32,123 nucleotides of DNA from CAZESS01 sp964414415 (GTDB taxonomy: Archaea; Thermoplasmatota; E2; UBA202; DSCA01), in assembly GCA_964414415.1 (NCBI GenBank), contig CAYPWJ010000015.1, positions 1 through 32,123 on the forward strand, written 5' to 3'. Below, piece after piece: positions 8,195 to 15,750 of this stretch. Position 1 is the first letter of the stretch, and each line of letters opens with the position of its first letter. Under the pieces are notes generated by a model, which was not told where the DNA came from, made no database searches, and was given only the letters and a program-made list of their open reading frames with translations. The translations under genes were made by a program, and so were the position numbers.

Positions 8195-9613
8195 ATGGCA
8201 ATCGACTACGACCTCGTCATCATCGGCACCGGCACCGCCACGAGCCTCATCGAGCCGTTTTTGCAGCAGCATCCCGACGCCCGCGTGGCGGTCATCGACC
8301 GGAACACGCCGGGCGGCATCTGCCTCACCCGGGGCTGCATTCCCTCCAAGCTGCTGCTCTATCCGGCTGAAATGCTGCACACGATGAAGCAGGGCGGCGA
8401 GTTCGGCATCGACGTCACCGTCAACGAGGTCGACTTCGGCGGTATCATGCAGGCCATGCGTGACAACATCGGCGACGACATCGAGAGCCTCCGCCGAGGG
8501 CTGGAGCAGGCGGAGCAGATAGACTACTACCACGCTGCCGCGCGCTTCGTCGAGCCGTACGTCCTGGAGGTCGGCGACCGCACCGTCAGGGGTGACATGA
8601 TCGTGCTGTGCACCGGCTCAAAGCCAGCGATCCCGCCCATCGAGGGCGTCGACGACGTCGCCTTCCACACCAGCAGCACCATCCTCGACCTGGAGGAGCT
8701 ACCCGACAGCCTGGTCATCGTCGGCGGCGGCTACATCGCCGCCGAATACGGTTTCTTTTTCTCGCAGATGGGCACCGACGTCACCATCGTGGGGCGCAAC
8801 CCGCAGTTTCTGCCCGACGAGGAGCCCGAGGTATCCCGGGTGGCACGACGGAAGCTCCAGGAGCACCTCGACATCGAGACCAACCACGAGGTCCGGGCGA
8901 TGTCCCCCGGCAGCGACAACGTCGAGGTCACGGCGGTCAACCAAGACGACGGCAGCGAGATCTCATTCAATGCGTCGCAGGTGCTCATCGCCACCGGCCG
9001 GGCGCCCGAGACCGACATCCTGCAGCCCGAAAACGGCGGCGTCGAGGTCGACGAGCACGGCTGGATCGAGGTCGACGAGACGCTGGAGACCTCACAGCCA
9101 AACGTCTGGGCGCTCGGCGACGCCACCGGCCGCCATCTCTTCAAGCACGTCGCCAACCACGAGGTCGAGGTGGTCTACCACAACGCGCTGCTCGATAAAG
9201 AAATGAAGGTCGACCATCACGCGGTGCCCCACGCCGTGTTCACGTCGCCCGAAATAGCGGCGGTCGGCATGCTCGAAACGGAGGCCGTCGAGGAGTACGG
9301 CGAGGGCGGCGTGCTCATCGGCTTCTACCGCTACGAGGACACCGGCAAGGGCGACGCGATGCACGCCAGGGATTACTTCGTCAAGGTCATCCTGGAGCGC
9401 GAGGAGCTCCGCATCCTGGGCGCGCACATCGTCGGGCCGATGGCCTCGGTGCTCATCCAGGAAATCATCAATTTGATGTACACGCGAGGGCGGCAGGTGC
9501 ATCCACTGCTCCAGGCGATGCACATCCATCCCGCCATGCCGGAGGTCGTCCAGCGGGCCTGCAGCAGCCTGATGACCCCCGAGCAGTACCGCCAGATGCT
9601 GGAGCAGGACTAG
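8195..9613 (+). CDS. Pyridine nucleotide-disulfide oxidoreductase, dihydrolipoamide dehydrogenase-like
   Basis: A 472-residue class I flavoprotein disulfide reductase. The N-terminus has the FAD motif IGTGTATSLI and the redox-active disulfide in GGICLTRGCIPSK (CxxxxC). The middle carries the nucleotide-binding VGGGYIAAEYGFFF and the second FAD motif VWALGDATG. The C-terminal dimerisation domain ends with AMHIHPAMPEV, where the His and Glu form the catalytic dyad. After the second strand of the nucleotide fold comes VGRNP rather than an acidic residue, which hints at NADPH, as in mycothione-reductase-like members. The true disulfide substrate is unknown, since no 2-oxoacid dehydrogenase genes are close. 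Its stop overlaps that of msrA (CTAG). Confidence 0.92.
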   Translation: MAIDYDLVIIGTGTATSLIEPFLQQHPDARVAVIDRNTPGGICLTRGCIPSKLLLYPAEMLHTMKQGGEFGIDVTVNEVDFGGIMQAMRDNIGDDIESLRRGLEQAEQIDYYHAAARFVEPYVLEVGDRTVRGDMIVLCTGSKPAIPPIEGVDDVAFHTSSTILDLEELPDSLVIVGGGYIAAEYGFFFSQMGTDVTIVGRNPQFLPDEEPEVSRVARRKLQEHLDIETNHEVRAMSPGSDNVEVTAVNQDDGSEISFNASQVLIATGRAPETDILQPENGGVEVDEHGWIEVDETLETSQPNVWALGDATGRHLFKHVANHEVEVVYHNALLDKEMKVDHHAVPHAVFTSPEIAAVGMLETEAVEEYGEGGVLIGFYRYEDTGKGDAMHARDYFVKVILEREELRILGAHIVGPMASVLIQEIINLMYTRGRQVHPLLQAMHIHPAMPEVVQRACSSLMTPEQYRQMLEQD

Positions 9614-10104
9614 CGACGGCAACGGCGCTTCTCAAGGTACCGCTGATGGCGCTCTTCAGCCGGGTAAAACTCGCCCGCCCTCGCTATCTCGGTGACGACG
9701 TCGCCGTCGACGCGACCGGAGGGCTGCAACGCCCGTTTTGACCGCTCGGCGGCCCGGCGCTGCTCCTCGTCGTGATAAAAGATCGCGGAGCGGTACTGGC
9801 TCCCGACGTCGGGCCCCTGCCGGTTCCGCTGCGTCGGGTCGTGCATCTCCCAGAACGCGTCGAGCAACTCCTCGTAGGATACCACGCCGGGGTCGTAGGT
9901 CACCTGGACGGCCTCCGCGTGTCCCGTCCTGCCGGTGCAGACCTCCCGGTAGGATGGATCGGCCGTGGTGCCGCCGGTGTAGCCCGCCAGGGTGGAGACC
10001 ACGCCGTCGAGCTCGCGGAAGGCAGCCTCGACACTCCAGAAGCAGCCGGCGGCAAAGGTCGCCGTTCGCATGTGCCCGGCATGCTGCCGCGTCGCCTCGT
10101 CCAT
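9610..10104 (-). CDS. msrA: Peptide methionine sulfoxide reductase A
   Basis: A 164-residue repair enzyme that reduces methionine-S-sulfoxide in proteins. The catalytic GCFW occurs at about residues 20-23, followed by the family blocks GYTGGTTADPSYREVCTG, GHAEAVQVTYDP, FWEMHDPTQRNRQGPDVGSQ and the tail FYPAEERHQRYLEK. A second Cys (in REVCTG) and one near the C-terminus could serve as resolving cysteines. GGAGG occurs about 13 nt before the ATG at 10104; an alternative ATG exists at 10071. It faces a flavin disulfide reductase and overlaps its stop by 4 nt, so the two encode redox functions in convergent orientation. No msrB is present in the window. Confidence 0.93.
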   Translation of the reverse strand: MDEATRQHAGHMRTATFAAGCFWSVEAAFRELDGVVSTLAGYTGGTTADPSYREVCTGRTGHAEAVQVTYDPGVVSYEELLDAFWEMHDPTQRNRQGPDVGSQYRSAIFYHDEEQRRAAERSKRALQPSGRVDGDVVTEIARAGEFYPAEERHQRYLEKRRCRR

Positions 10105-10151
10105 GTAGATGTAACCCCTCCATGTTTTTGAGGATATGGGTGGAAGGCACC

Positions 10152-10190
10152 CGTGAAAATCACGATGTCACGCGAAACAAGGCCGCGTGA
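10152..10190. other. Two tandem inverted repeats between iorB and msrA
   Basis: CGTGA-AAA-TCACG (10152-10164) and TCACGCG-9 nt-CGCGTGA (10168-10190) are two perfect stems placed side by side, downstream of iorB and upstream of msrA on the same strand. They could stabilise the 3' end of the iorB transcript, or act as operators for msrA. No T-run follows either stem. Confidence 0.45.
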
Positions 10191-10207
10191 GAGAGCGCTC
10201 GTCTGAT

Positions 10208-10792
10208 TTATTCCCGGGTCGCCTCAAAGCCCAGCGTGAACGCCTGCTCGTTCATCTCCAGGTAGCTGTCGGGGACGGCCTCACGCACCGAGGTCATGAC
10301 AGCGGCACGTTCAACCGACAGCATGTCAAGGCCGACGAGAGCGCCGAGCATGACGATGTTCTTGGTGATCGCGTGACCGGCATCCCGCGCGAGCTGCAGC
10401 GCGTCGATTGTGACGAGGCTGCTGCGCTCCTCGAGCTCCGTGAAGACGTCGTCCAGCGAGGGATACTCATGCTGGCCCTGGGAGACGTTGGGCGGAATCA
10501 CGGGATTGACGTCGGTGAGCACCACGCCGCTGCCGCGGAGCTTGTCGATGCGGCGCAGTGCCTCGACGGGCTCCATGGAGATAACGGCGTCGGCGGCGCC
10601 GTCGGCGATGAGCGGCGAATGGAGGTCGCCTGCGCAGACGGTGCAGACGACGCTGCCGCCGCGCTGCGCCATGCCGTGGACCTCGGACATGAAGACGTGG
10701 ACACCCTGGTCAAGCATCGCCTGCGCGAGGATCTTGGCGCCGGTGAGGACGCCCTGACCGCCGACGCCGGCGAAGAGCAACCGCTGCTTCAT
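10208..10792 (-). CDS. iorB: Indolepyruvate:ferredoxin oxidoreductase, beta subunit
   Basis: A 194-residue pyruvate-ferredoxin-oxidoreductase gamma-type domain. It begins KQRLLFAGVGGQGVLTGAKI, the family signature, and contains SEVHGMAQRGGSV, also characteristic. With IorA it oxidises aryl 2-oxoacids (from Trp, Phe and Tyr) to aryl-acyl-CoA, CO2 and reduced ferredoxin in the cytosol. The ATG at 10792 overlaps the iorA stop as ATGA, indicating translational coupling. A longer frame reaches further into iorA but would lose this arrangement and the family N-terminus. Length is normal. Confidence 0.94.
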   Translation of the reverse strand: MKQRLLFAGVGGQGVLTGAKILAQAMLDQGVHVFMSEVHGMAQRGGSVVCTVCAGDLHSPLIADGAADAVISMEPVEALRRIDKLRGSGVVLTDVNPVIPPNVSQGQHEYPSLDDVFTELEERSSLVTIDALQLARDAGHAITKNIVMLGALVGLDMLSVERAAVMTSVREAVPDSYLEMNEQAFTLGFEATRE

Positions 10793-12630
10793 TGTTTCCG
10801 CCTCCTGATCGCCCCTGCAGGGCAGACCTGTGTGCAGACGCCGCAGGCGGTGCACAGCGTCTCGTTTATCCGTATGTTGCCGTCATCGTCGTAGTAAAAG
10901 GCGGGGCAGCCGAAGGATTCGATGCAGGTCTCGCAGTGGCTGCATTCCTCCTGGTCGACCTCGAACGAGCCATGCGTCGTGATGATGAGGCGGCAGGGCG
11001 CCTTGGCGACCACGACGGCGGCGCCGTCGTAGTCAAGCGCTCGCTGGAATGCCTCCTTGGTCTTTGCGACGTTGTTGGGGTTGACGACCTCGACGTGCTG
11101 GACACCGAGGCCTTTGACGACGTCTTCGACCTTGAGCTGCACCGCGGGATACCCCATGCCGTCCAGCTCGGTGCCGGGATGCGGCTGGTGGCCGGTCATC
11201 GCGGTGGTGCGGTTGTCGAGCACGGTGATGACGCAGTCGATGTCGTGGTGCACCGCATTGACGATGCCGGGCAGCCCTGAATGGAAGAACGTCGAGTCGC
11301 CCATGAAGGAGACGACGGGCTGGTCCGTTGTCTCGCCGAAGCCGCCGGCGGTCCCCACGTTTGAGCCCATGCAGAGCAGGAAGTCAGCGACGTTGAGCGG
11401 CGGCGCTTTGCCCAGGGTGTAGCAGCCGATGTCCGTCGGATAGATGGTATCCGTCGGGGCGACCTGTTTGACCGCGTAGTAGGTGGCGCGGTGCGGGCAG
11501 CCGGGGCACATGACGGGCGGTCGCGGGGGTAGCTCCGTCCTGGCGGGCGCGACGGATGGCTTGTCGGGCATGTCGAACAGCTTGCGGACAGCTGTTTCGA
11601 CGACATCGACGTCGTACTCGTAGATGCGGCGGAGGCCGCCGTAGCCCTTGCCGTGGATGGAGACGTCAAGGCCGGCCTCCTGCGCCATGGCCCTGAGCTG
11701 CTCCTCCAGGTAGGGCTCGAGCTCCTCGACGACGAGTATCTCGCTGCAGCTATCCATGAAGTCGAGGCACAGCCGCCGGGGCAGCGGATTGGTCATCCCC
11801 AGCTTGAGGACGCGGCATGCCGGCCCGTGCTCGGCGATGACCTCCCGGACGTAATTGTATGCGACGCCCGACGTGACGATGCCGACGTCGCCGCCGTATT
11901 CCTCGACATGGTTGAACGGGCTTTTTTCCGACAGGGCGGCGGCTCGCTCCATTTTCTCCAGCAGGACGGGATGCTGCTGTCTGGCAACGGCGGGCACGGT
12001 CACCATCATGGGGTCCTTGTCGAAGTGGCCGACACGTTTCGTGTGCTGCATCTCTCCCAGCTCGACGGGGCCACGGACGTGGCTGCTGCGGGTGGTCATC
12101 CTAAACAAAAGCGGGAGCTTGAGCTCCTCCGAGATGTCGAAGGCGGCCATGGTCATGTCCTTGACTTCCTGCGCCGTCGCCGGCTCGAGCATCGGGGCGT
12201 TGCCGAACTTGGCGTAGTAGCGGTTGTCCTGCTCGTTCTGCGACGAGTGGCAGGAGGGGTCGTCGGCGCTGACGATGACGTGTCCGGCGCGGCAGCCGAC
12301 GTACATGTAGGTCATGAAGGCGTCGCTGGCGACGTTGAGCCCCACGTGCTTCATGCAGGTCAGCGAGCGGAGCCCCGACACGGCTGCTGCCGCAGCGAAC
12401 TCGAGGGCCACTTTTTCGTTGGTCGCATATTGAAAGTAAAAGCCCGGCTCCTTGTCCTGGCCGGTGTAGTGCTTCGCGACCGCTGAGAACGTGTCGGCGA
12501 TTTCCGACGACGGCGTCCCCGGATACGTGGTCGCCACGTCTATGTCCGCCTCGAGGGAGCCGCGGACGACAGCTTCGTTGCCGAGCAGCAGCGCCTTTTT
12601 TTTCTCTGATCGTTCTGACAATACATCCAT
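10789..12630 (-). CDS. iorA: Indolepyruvate:ferredoxin oxidoreductase, alpha subunit
   Basis: A 613-residue catalytic subunit. The N-terminal pyrimidine-binding half begins near LLGNEAVVRGSLEADIDVAT and includes YPGTPSSEI and NEKVALEFAAAAA. The thiamine-diphosphate half follows, with CPGCPHRATYYA, DIGCYTLG and GDSTFFHSG preceding the NRTTAMTGHQPHPG block. The C-terminus carries two ferredoxin-type 4Fe-4S motifs, CSHCETC…CP and CTACGVCTQVCP. This domain order and length are those of IorA. It converts aryl-2-oxoacids to aryl-CoA with reduction of ferredoxin. It starts 2 nt after the acdB stop and overlaps iorB, so the three genes form one operon. Confidence 0.96.
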   Translation of the reverse strand: MDVLSERSEKKKALLLGNEAVVRGSLEADIDVATTYPGTPSSEIADTFSAVAKHYTGQDKEPGFYFQYATNEKVALEFAAAAAVSGLRSLTCMKHVGLNVASDAFMTYMYVGCRAGHVIVSADDPSCHSSQNEQDNRYYAKFGNAPMLEPATAQEVKDMTMAAFDISEELKLPLLFRMTTRSSHVRGPVELGEMQHTKRVGHFDKDPMMVTVPAVARQQHPVLLEKMERAAALSEKSPFNHVEEYGGDVGIVTSGVAYNYVREVIAEHGPACRVLKLGMTNPLPRRLCLDFMDSCSEILVVEELEPYLEEQLRAMAQEAGLDVSIHGKGYGGLRRIYEYDVDVVETAVRKLFDMPDKPSVAPARTELPPRPPVMCPGCPHRATYYAVKQVAPTDTIYPTDIGCYTLGKAPPLNVADFLLCMGSNVGTAGGFGETTDQPVVSFMGDSTFFHSGLPGIVNAVHHDIDCVITVLDNRTTAMTGHQPHPGTELDGMGYPAVQLKVEDVVKGLGVQHVEVVNPNNVAKTKEAFQRALDYDGAAVVVAKAPCRLIITTHGSFEVDQEECSHCETCIESFGCPAFYYDDDGNIRINETLCTACGVCTQVCPAGAIRRRKQ

Positions 12631-12632
12631 TG

Positions 12633-13265
12633 TTATTCACCCATGACGACGTGTGCGTCAACTGCTTTTATCCCGTCCTCGTAGACGATTACGGGGTTCA
12701 CGTCCATCTGCCGGAGAGAGGGATGGTCGCTTCCCAGGGTTGAGAGGGAAAGGAGCATGTCTATTAAAGCGTTTCTGTCGAGGTGCATGTCCCGGAATCC
12801 CTCGAAGAGGAGCGAGGCGGTAAGGTCGTCGAGCATCGCGTCGGCGTCCCGCCGCTCGATGGGGATCAGCCGGAACGAGACGTCGTTGTACAGCTCGGTG
12901 TAGACGCCGCCCATGCCCAGCATGATCGAGAGGCCGAACGAGCGGTCGTGCAGCAGCCCCGTTATCATCTCGACGCCGGATGGCTCCATGTGCTCGACGA
13001 GCACCGGCTCGTTGAAACGCTCTAGCATCGCGGCGACGGCGTCGCGGAGCTCCTCTTCGCTCTGGACGTCGAGGCGGACGCCGCCGACGTCGCTCTTGTG
13101 CGTGATGTCGGGCGAGCAGACCTTGACCGCCAGCGGAAACGGGATGTCGAGGGCAGCTGCCTCGCCGGCGCTGTCGACGACGGCGAACGCCGGCGTGGGG
13201 ACGCCGTATCGCTGCAGCAGTTCCTTTGCCTCGTTTTCGGGGAGCGGGGTGCCCGTCTGCTCCAT
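12633..13265 (-). CDS. acdB: ADP-forming acyl-CoA synthetase, beta (ATP-grasp) subunit
   Basis: A 210-residue ATP-grasp protein of the archaeal ADP-forming acetyl/aryl-CoA synthetase beta family. Signatures are LLQRYGVPTP at the start, FPLAVKVCSPDITHKSDVGGV (the nucleotide-binding Lys region), and GMGGVYTEL and DVNPVIVYEDG near the end. The beta subunit acts with an alpha subunit, which is not in this window, to release the free acid and CoA while making ATP from ADP and phosphate. Placement directly ahead of iorAB suggests that the substrates are aryl-CoA esters made by Ior. The ATG lies about 25 nt from a TATA box. Confidence 0.92.
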   Translation of the reverse strand: MEQTGTPLPENEAKELLQRYGVPTPAFAVVDSAGEAAALDIPFPLAVKVCSPDITHKSDVGGVRLDVQSEEELRDAVAAMLERFNEPVLVEHMEPSGVEMITGLLHDRSFGLSIMLGMGGVYTELYNDVSFRLIPIERRDADAMLDDLTASLLFEGFRDMHLDRNALIDMLLSLSTLGSDHPSLRQMDVNPVIVYEDGIKAVDAHVVMGE

Positions 13266-13283
13266 GGAAGGATATAGCCGGCG

Positions 13284-13297
13284 TATTTTTTATTTTA
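13284..13297 (-). promoter_or_regulatory. TATA box of the acdB-iorAB operon
   Basis: TAAAATAAAAAATA on the minus strand, centred about 25 nt before the ATG at 13265. It indicates a leaderless operon mRNA. Confidence 0.6.
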
Positions 13298-13351
13298 TTG
13301 GTGGCCGACGTGGACGAGGATTCCGGTGGATGCATACACTCCCCTGGTTCG

Positions 13352-13369
13352 TTGCAAATATTTTTGAAA
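13352..13369. promoter_or_regulatory. Upstream operator copy of the permease operon
   Basis: TTGCAAATATTTTTGAAA matches the perfect palindrome at 13403-13420 at 14 of 18 positions, and the right half is the better conserved. It lies just upstream of the TATA box (13378-13386). A repressor bound here would block BRE/TFB contacts. Confidence 0.55.
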
Positions 13370-13377
13370 CCATTACG

Positions 13378-13386
13378 CTTATATAC
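13378..13386 (+). promoter_or_regulatory. TATA box of the permease operon
   Basis: CTTATATAC on the plus strand, about 49 nt before the ATG at 13431. The predicted transcript start, near 13408, falls inside the downstream palindrome. Confidence 0.6.
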
Positions 13387-13402
13387 CTCCGCCCATATAT
13401 TA

Positions 13403-13420
13403 TTTCAAAATATTTTGAAA
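13403..13420. promoter_or_regulatory. Perfect 18-bp palindromic operator over the transcript start
   Basis: TTTCAAAATATTTTGAAA is a perfect 18-bp inverted repeat. It lies about 26 nt after the TATA box and 10 nt before the ATG at 13431. Its size and symmetry fit a dimeric winged-helix repressor. The ArsR-type gene in the same operon is the obvious candidate, giving autoregulation. Confidence 0.7.
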
Positions 13421-13430
13421 CAATGATAGC

Positions 13431-14513
13431 ATGCTAGGGATACTTCAGGCCGGCGTCGACGCTCTGACGGAGTACCTGTCAGCACACGTGCTCACCTGCC
13501 TCATCCCCGCCTTTTTCATCGCCGGGGCCATCGCCGCCTTCGTCTCCAAGCAGAGCATCCTCCGATACTTCGGAGCGCAGGCCAAAAAATACATCTCGTA
13601 TTCGGTGGCATCCGTCTCCGGGGCCATCCTCGCCGTCTGCAGCTGCACCGTCCTTCCTTTGTTTGCAGGCATCTACAAGCGCGGCGCAGGCATCGGCCCC
13701 GCCACGGCCTTCCTGTACTCGGGGCCAGCGGTCAACGTCCTCGCCATCGTGCTCACCGCCCGGATACTCGGCTGGCAGATGGGCGCCGCTCGTGCCCTCG
13801 CTGCCGTGACCATGGCCATCGTCATCGGTCTCGTGATGGCCACGGTGTTCCGGCAGCACGACCAGGATACACAATCCAACCCGGACTTCCAGTACCAGGA
13901 GAGCGATGACGACGAAAAGCGGTGGCCCTCCCTCGCCGTGTTCATCGCCCTCGTCGGCATCCTGATCGTCGCGACAACCGGCATATCCTGGATGACCAAG
14001 TTCCCCATCATATATGCGCTTACCATCCTCATCGCCGTCCTGCTCATCTTTTACTACAGCCGGGCGGAGGTCAAAGAATGGGGACGCCAGACCTGGTTCC
14101 TCACCAGGCGCATTTTCCCCATTCTGCTCGCCGGCGTCTTCCTGGTCGGCGTCATCGGCGGCATCGCCGCACAGTTCGTCGACGCGCCACCCGGACAGGC
14201 GGTCGGCGTGCTGGTCAAGGACTACATCGGCGGGAACAGCCTCACGTCCTGCTTCACCGCCTCTATTATCGGGGCGGTGCTGTACATGCCGACGCTGCTG
14301 GAGGTCCCCATCGTCAACGACCTCTTCGGCTTCGGCTCCGGCATCATGGGAGCCGGGCCGGCGCTGGCGCTTTTGCTGGCCGGCCCGTCGCTGAGCCTGC
14401 CCAACATGGCGGTCATCGTCCGGGTGATGGGGCTCAAAAAAGCAAGCGTGTACATCCTTTTGGTGGCGGTTATATCAACCATGGCTGGATTCCTGTATGG
14501 AGGAATAGCATGA
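13431..14513 (+). CDS. DUF318/ArsP-like permease
   Basis: A 360-residue membrane protein of the DUF318 permease family, which includes the organoarsenical exporter ArsP and many uncharacterised members. About eight transmembrane segments form two halves separated by a polar, acidic loop (about residues 142-165). The first half contains AVCSCTVLPLFAGIYKRGAG and FLYSGPAVN, and the second contains GPALALLLAGPSLSLPN, the repeated family signatures. The Cys-Ser-Cys in the first motif sits where ArsP has its metalloid-binding cysteines. Family knowledge suggests efflux of a thiophilic compound; the substrate is inferred only. Its stop overlaps the next ATG (ATGA). Confidence 0.88.
   Translation: MLGILQAGVDALTEYLSAHVLTCLIPAFFIAGAIAAFVSKQSILRYFGAQAKKYISYSVASVSGAILAVCSCTVLPLFAGIYKRGAGIGPATAFLYSGPAVNVLAIVLTARILGWQMGAARALAAVTMAIVIGLVMATVFRQHDQDTQSNPDFQYQESDDDEKRWPSLAVFIALVGILIVATTGISWMTKFPIIYALTILIAVLLIFYYSRAEVKEWGRQTWFLTRRIFPILLAGVFLVGVIGGIAAQFVDAPPGQAVGVLVKDYIGGNSLTSCFTASIIGAVLYMPTLLEVPIVNDLFGFGSGIMGAGPALALLLAGPSLSLPNMAVIVRVMGLKKASVYILLVAVISTMAGFLYGGIA
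14499..14503 (+). promoter_or_regulatory. Shine-Dalgarno site of the ArsR-type gene
   Basis: GGAGG, 6 nt before the ATG at 14510, inside the permease reading frame. It fixes this start against a much longer open frame running from 13922. Confidence 0.75.
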
Positions 14514-14905
14514 AAAAATGCTGCTCTCTTAAAAACATCGACGTAGACATCCCCGACGAAATCGAGCGGGAGGTCGAGGCGGCCGGTGGCTTCGAGCAGA
14601 TATGCCGGGAACTATCCGAACGTGACATCTCGGCGATGGCGGCTACAGCGAAGGCGCTCGGCGACGAAAAACGGCTGACGATGCTCATGGCGCTCGCCCG
14701 GCAGCGGATGTGCGTCTGCATGCTCGCGGAGCTGACCGGCTGCCCTTACTCGAAATGCTCCTATCACATCGCGAGGCTGAAGGACGCCGGGTTCATCGAG
14801 GCGGAGCACCTCGGCAACTATCTCATCTACGCGCTCACCCCCTACGGCCGGGAGATACTCACTCTGCTGGAAAAAATACACGAAGCGGAGGAAAAACATG
14901 GATGA
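14510..14905 (+). CDS. ArsR-type winged-helix repressor, Cys-rich
   Basis: A 131-residue regulator. After an unusual 45-residue N-terminal extension starting MKKCC, the winged-helix domain runs from about residue 48: AKALGDEKRLTMLMAL, then MCVCMLAELTG (matching the ELCVCDL metal-sensing motif of ArsR proteins), then the recognition helix CPYSKCSYHIARLKDAG, and the wing EHLGNYLIYALTP. Six of its cysteines (CC, CVC, GC, KC) plus QIC could bind As(III) or another thiophilic metal. It is the likely repressor acting on the palindromes at 13352 and 13403. Its last codons overlap the start of the next gene by 8 nt. Confidence 0.88.
   Translation: MKKCCSLKNIDVDIPDEIEREVEAAGGFEQICRELSERDISAMAATAKALGDEKRLTMLMALARQRMCVCMLAELTGCPYSKCSYHIARLKDAGFIEAEHLGNYLIYALTPYGREILTLLEKIHEAEEKHG
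14887..14891 (+). promoter_or_regulatory. Shine-Dalgarno site of the first AhpD-like gene
   Basis: GGAGG, 6 nt before the ATG at 14898, within the end of the ArsR-type gene. Confidence 0.7.
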
Positions 14906-15212
14906 AACGGCCAAAGAATTAGCCGGCATAGCGGCCTCGATAGCCGGGCATTGCCGCCGGTGTTTCCGGCGTCATTTCAGGAAAGCAAAGGAGCTGGAGA
15001 TACCGATGGACGACATCCGGGAAATAGGTGCGTTTGCCAGAGACACTAGTACTAGTGCAGCAGGCGACGAAGCCATGCATGCATATGCATCGGAGCGCCT
15101 GCAACAAAAAAAAGAGGTGAAAATATATGAGAAAGACAGGTATATTGCCCTGCTCGGGGGCCTGCAACGCGGGAATGCTGTCCACAAAGGCGGTCGTACA
15201 AACGATGGATGA
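14898..15212 (+). CDS. AhpD-like small CxxC protein, 3' end uncertain
   Basis: An open frame of 104 residues whose first 70 resemble short carboxymuconolactone-decarboxylase/AhpD-like proteins. The motif GHCRRCFRRHFRKAKEL has the CxxCxxxH active-site pattern of alkylhydroperoxidases and follows KELAGIAASIA. The last 30 or so residues overlap the next gene by 86 nt and look unnatural. A run of eight A (15106-15113) precedes the overlap. One A fewer would end the protein at TGA 15118-15120, and one A more would end it at TGA 15128-15130, overlapping the next ATG. I therefore think the true protein is about 73-77 residues and the tail is an artefact or a slippage product. The reaction is unproven. 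Confidence 0.7.
   Translation: MDETAKELAGIAASIAGHCRRCFRRHFRKAKELEIPMDDIREIGAFARDTSTSAAGDEAMHAYASERLQQKKEVKIYEKDRYIALLGGLQRGNAVHKGGRTNDG
15114..15120 (+). promoter_or_regulatory. Shine-Dalgarno site of the DGC gene
   Basis: GAGGTGA, 6 nt before the ATG at 15127, an excellent match to the archaeal 16S 3' end. It immediately follows the A8 run. Confidence 0.75.
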
Positions 15213-15495
15213 AAGAGAGGACACCGATTTCGTCTGCGCCCTGGGGCTCCCTCTGGGCATCGAGGGCATCATACAGCAGGGAAAGAGCAGCGACGGCTAC
15301 ATCGCGCTCAACGGCTGCCCGGTCAAATGCGCGAGCAAGGCACTCAAAAACGCAGACATACCGGTGACCGAGGAGATAGTCATCACCGAGCGGTTCGGCG
15401 TCCAAAAGAACAAAAACCTGACAAGCGAAGAAAAACTGGAAGACATCATAGCCGAGGTGCAGCGAATGGTCGATGAGATGCAAAAAGATAGCTAG
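15127..15495 (+). CDS. DGC-domain putative zinc-binding protein
   Basis: A 122-residue protein matching the DGC family (putative zinc-binding, function unknown). Five cysteines are arranged as PCSGACNAGMLS at the N-terminus, VCALGLPLGI in the middle, and LNGCPVKCASKAL with a CxxxC spacing. The C-terminal 40 residues form a charged helix (KNLTSEEKLEDIIAEVQRMV). The Cys pattern suggests binding of a metal or metalloid. It is the fourth gene of the operon, well separated from the thioredoxin gene (15 nt). Confidence 0.85.
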   Translation: MRKTGILPCSGACNAGMLSTKAVVQTMDEREDTDFVCALGLPLGIEGIIQQGKSSDGYIALNGCPVKCASKALKNADIPVTEEIVITERFGVQKNKNLTSEEKLEDIIAEVQRMVDEMQKDS

Positions 15496-15499
15496 ATAC

Positions 15500-15506
15500 A
15501 AGGAGG
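15500..15506 (+). promoter_or_regulatory. Shine-Dalgarno site of the thioredoxin-like gene
   Basis: AAGGAGG, about 4-5 nt before the ATG at 15511, a strong ribosome-binding site. Confidence 0.7.
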
Positions 15507-15510
15507 AAAA

Positions 15511-15750
15511 ATGAAGGTAGAAATACTGGGGACCGGCTGCCCGAAATGCCGGTCGACGGAAAAAGTGGTCAGGCAGGTCGTCGACGAGCTGGGACTGGAC
15601 GTCGAGATACAGAAAGTCGAGAGCGTCGAGCAGATAATGGAGCGCGGCGTCATGATGACACCGGCCGTTGCCATCGACGGCGACGTCAAAATCGTTGGTC
15701 AGGTGCCAAGCCCTGAGAAGCTCACACGGCTGCTGGAGGAGTCCGGATAG
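15511..15750 (+). CDS. Small redox-active thioredoxin-fold protein (MTH895/TM0996 type)
   Basis: A 79-residue thioredoxin-fold protein. KVEILGTGCPKCRSTEKVV carries the active-site CPKC right after the first strand, and MMTPAVAIDGDVKIVGQVPS has the cis-Pro loop (TPA) that faces it. Length and sequence are those of the small archaeal MTH895/TM0996 redox thioredoxins, which are often encoded beside DUF318 permeases and ArsR regulators. It probably reduces or carries thiol partners of the neighbouring proteins. The stop is 1 nt before the next ATG. Confidence 0.92.
   Translation: MKVEILGTGCPKCRSTEKVVRQVVDELGLDVEIQKVESVEQIMERGVMMTPAVAIDGDVKIVGQVPSPEKLTRLLEESG

Noticed and set aside
13922..14509. 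N-terminal extension of the ArsR-type gene running through the permease gene
   Set aside because: The extension is Arg/His-rich out-of-frame permease sequence; GGAGG and ATGA overlap mark the real start at 14510.
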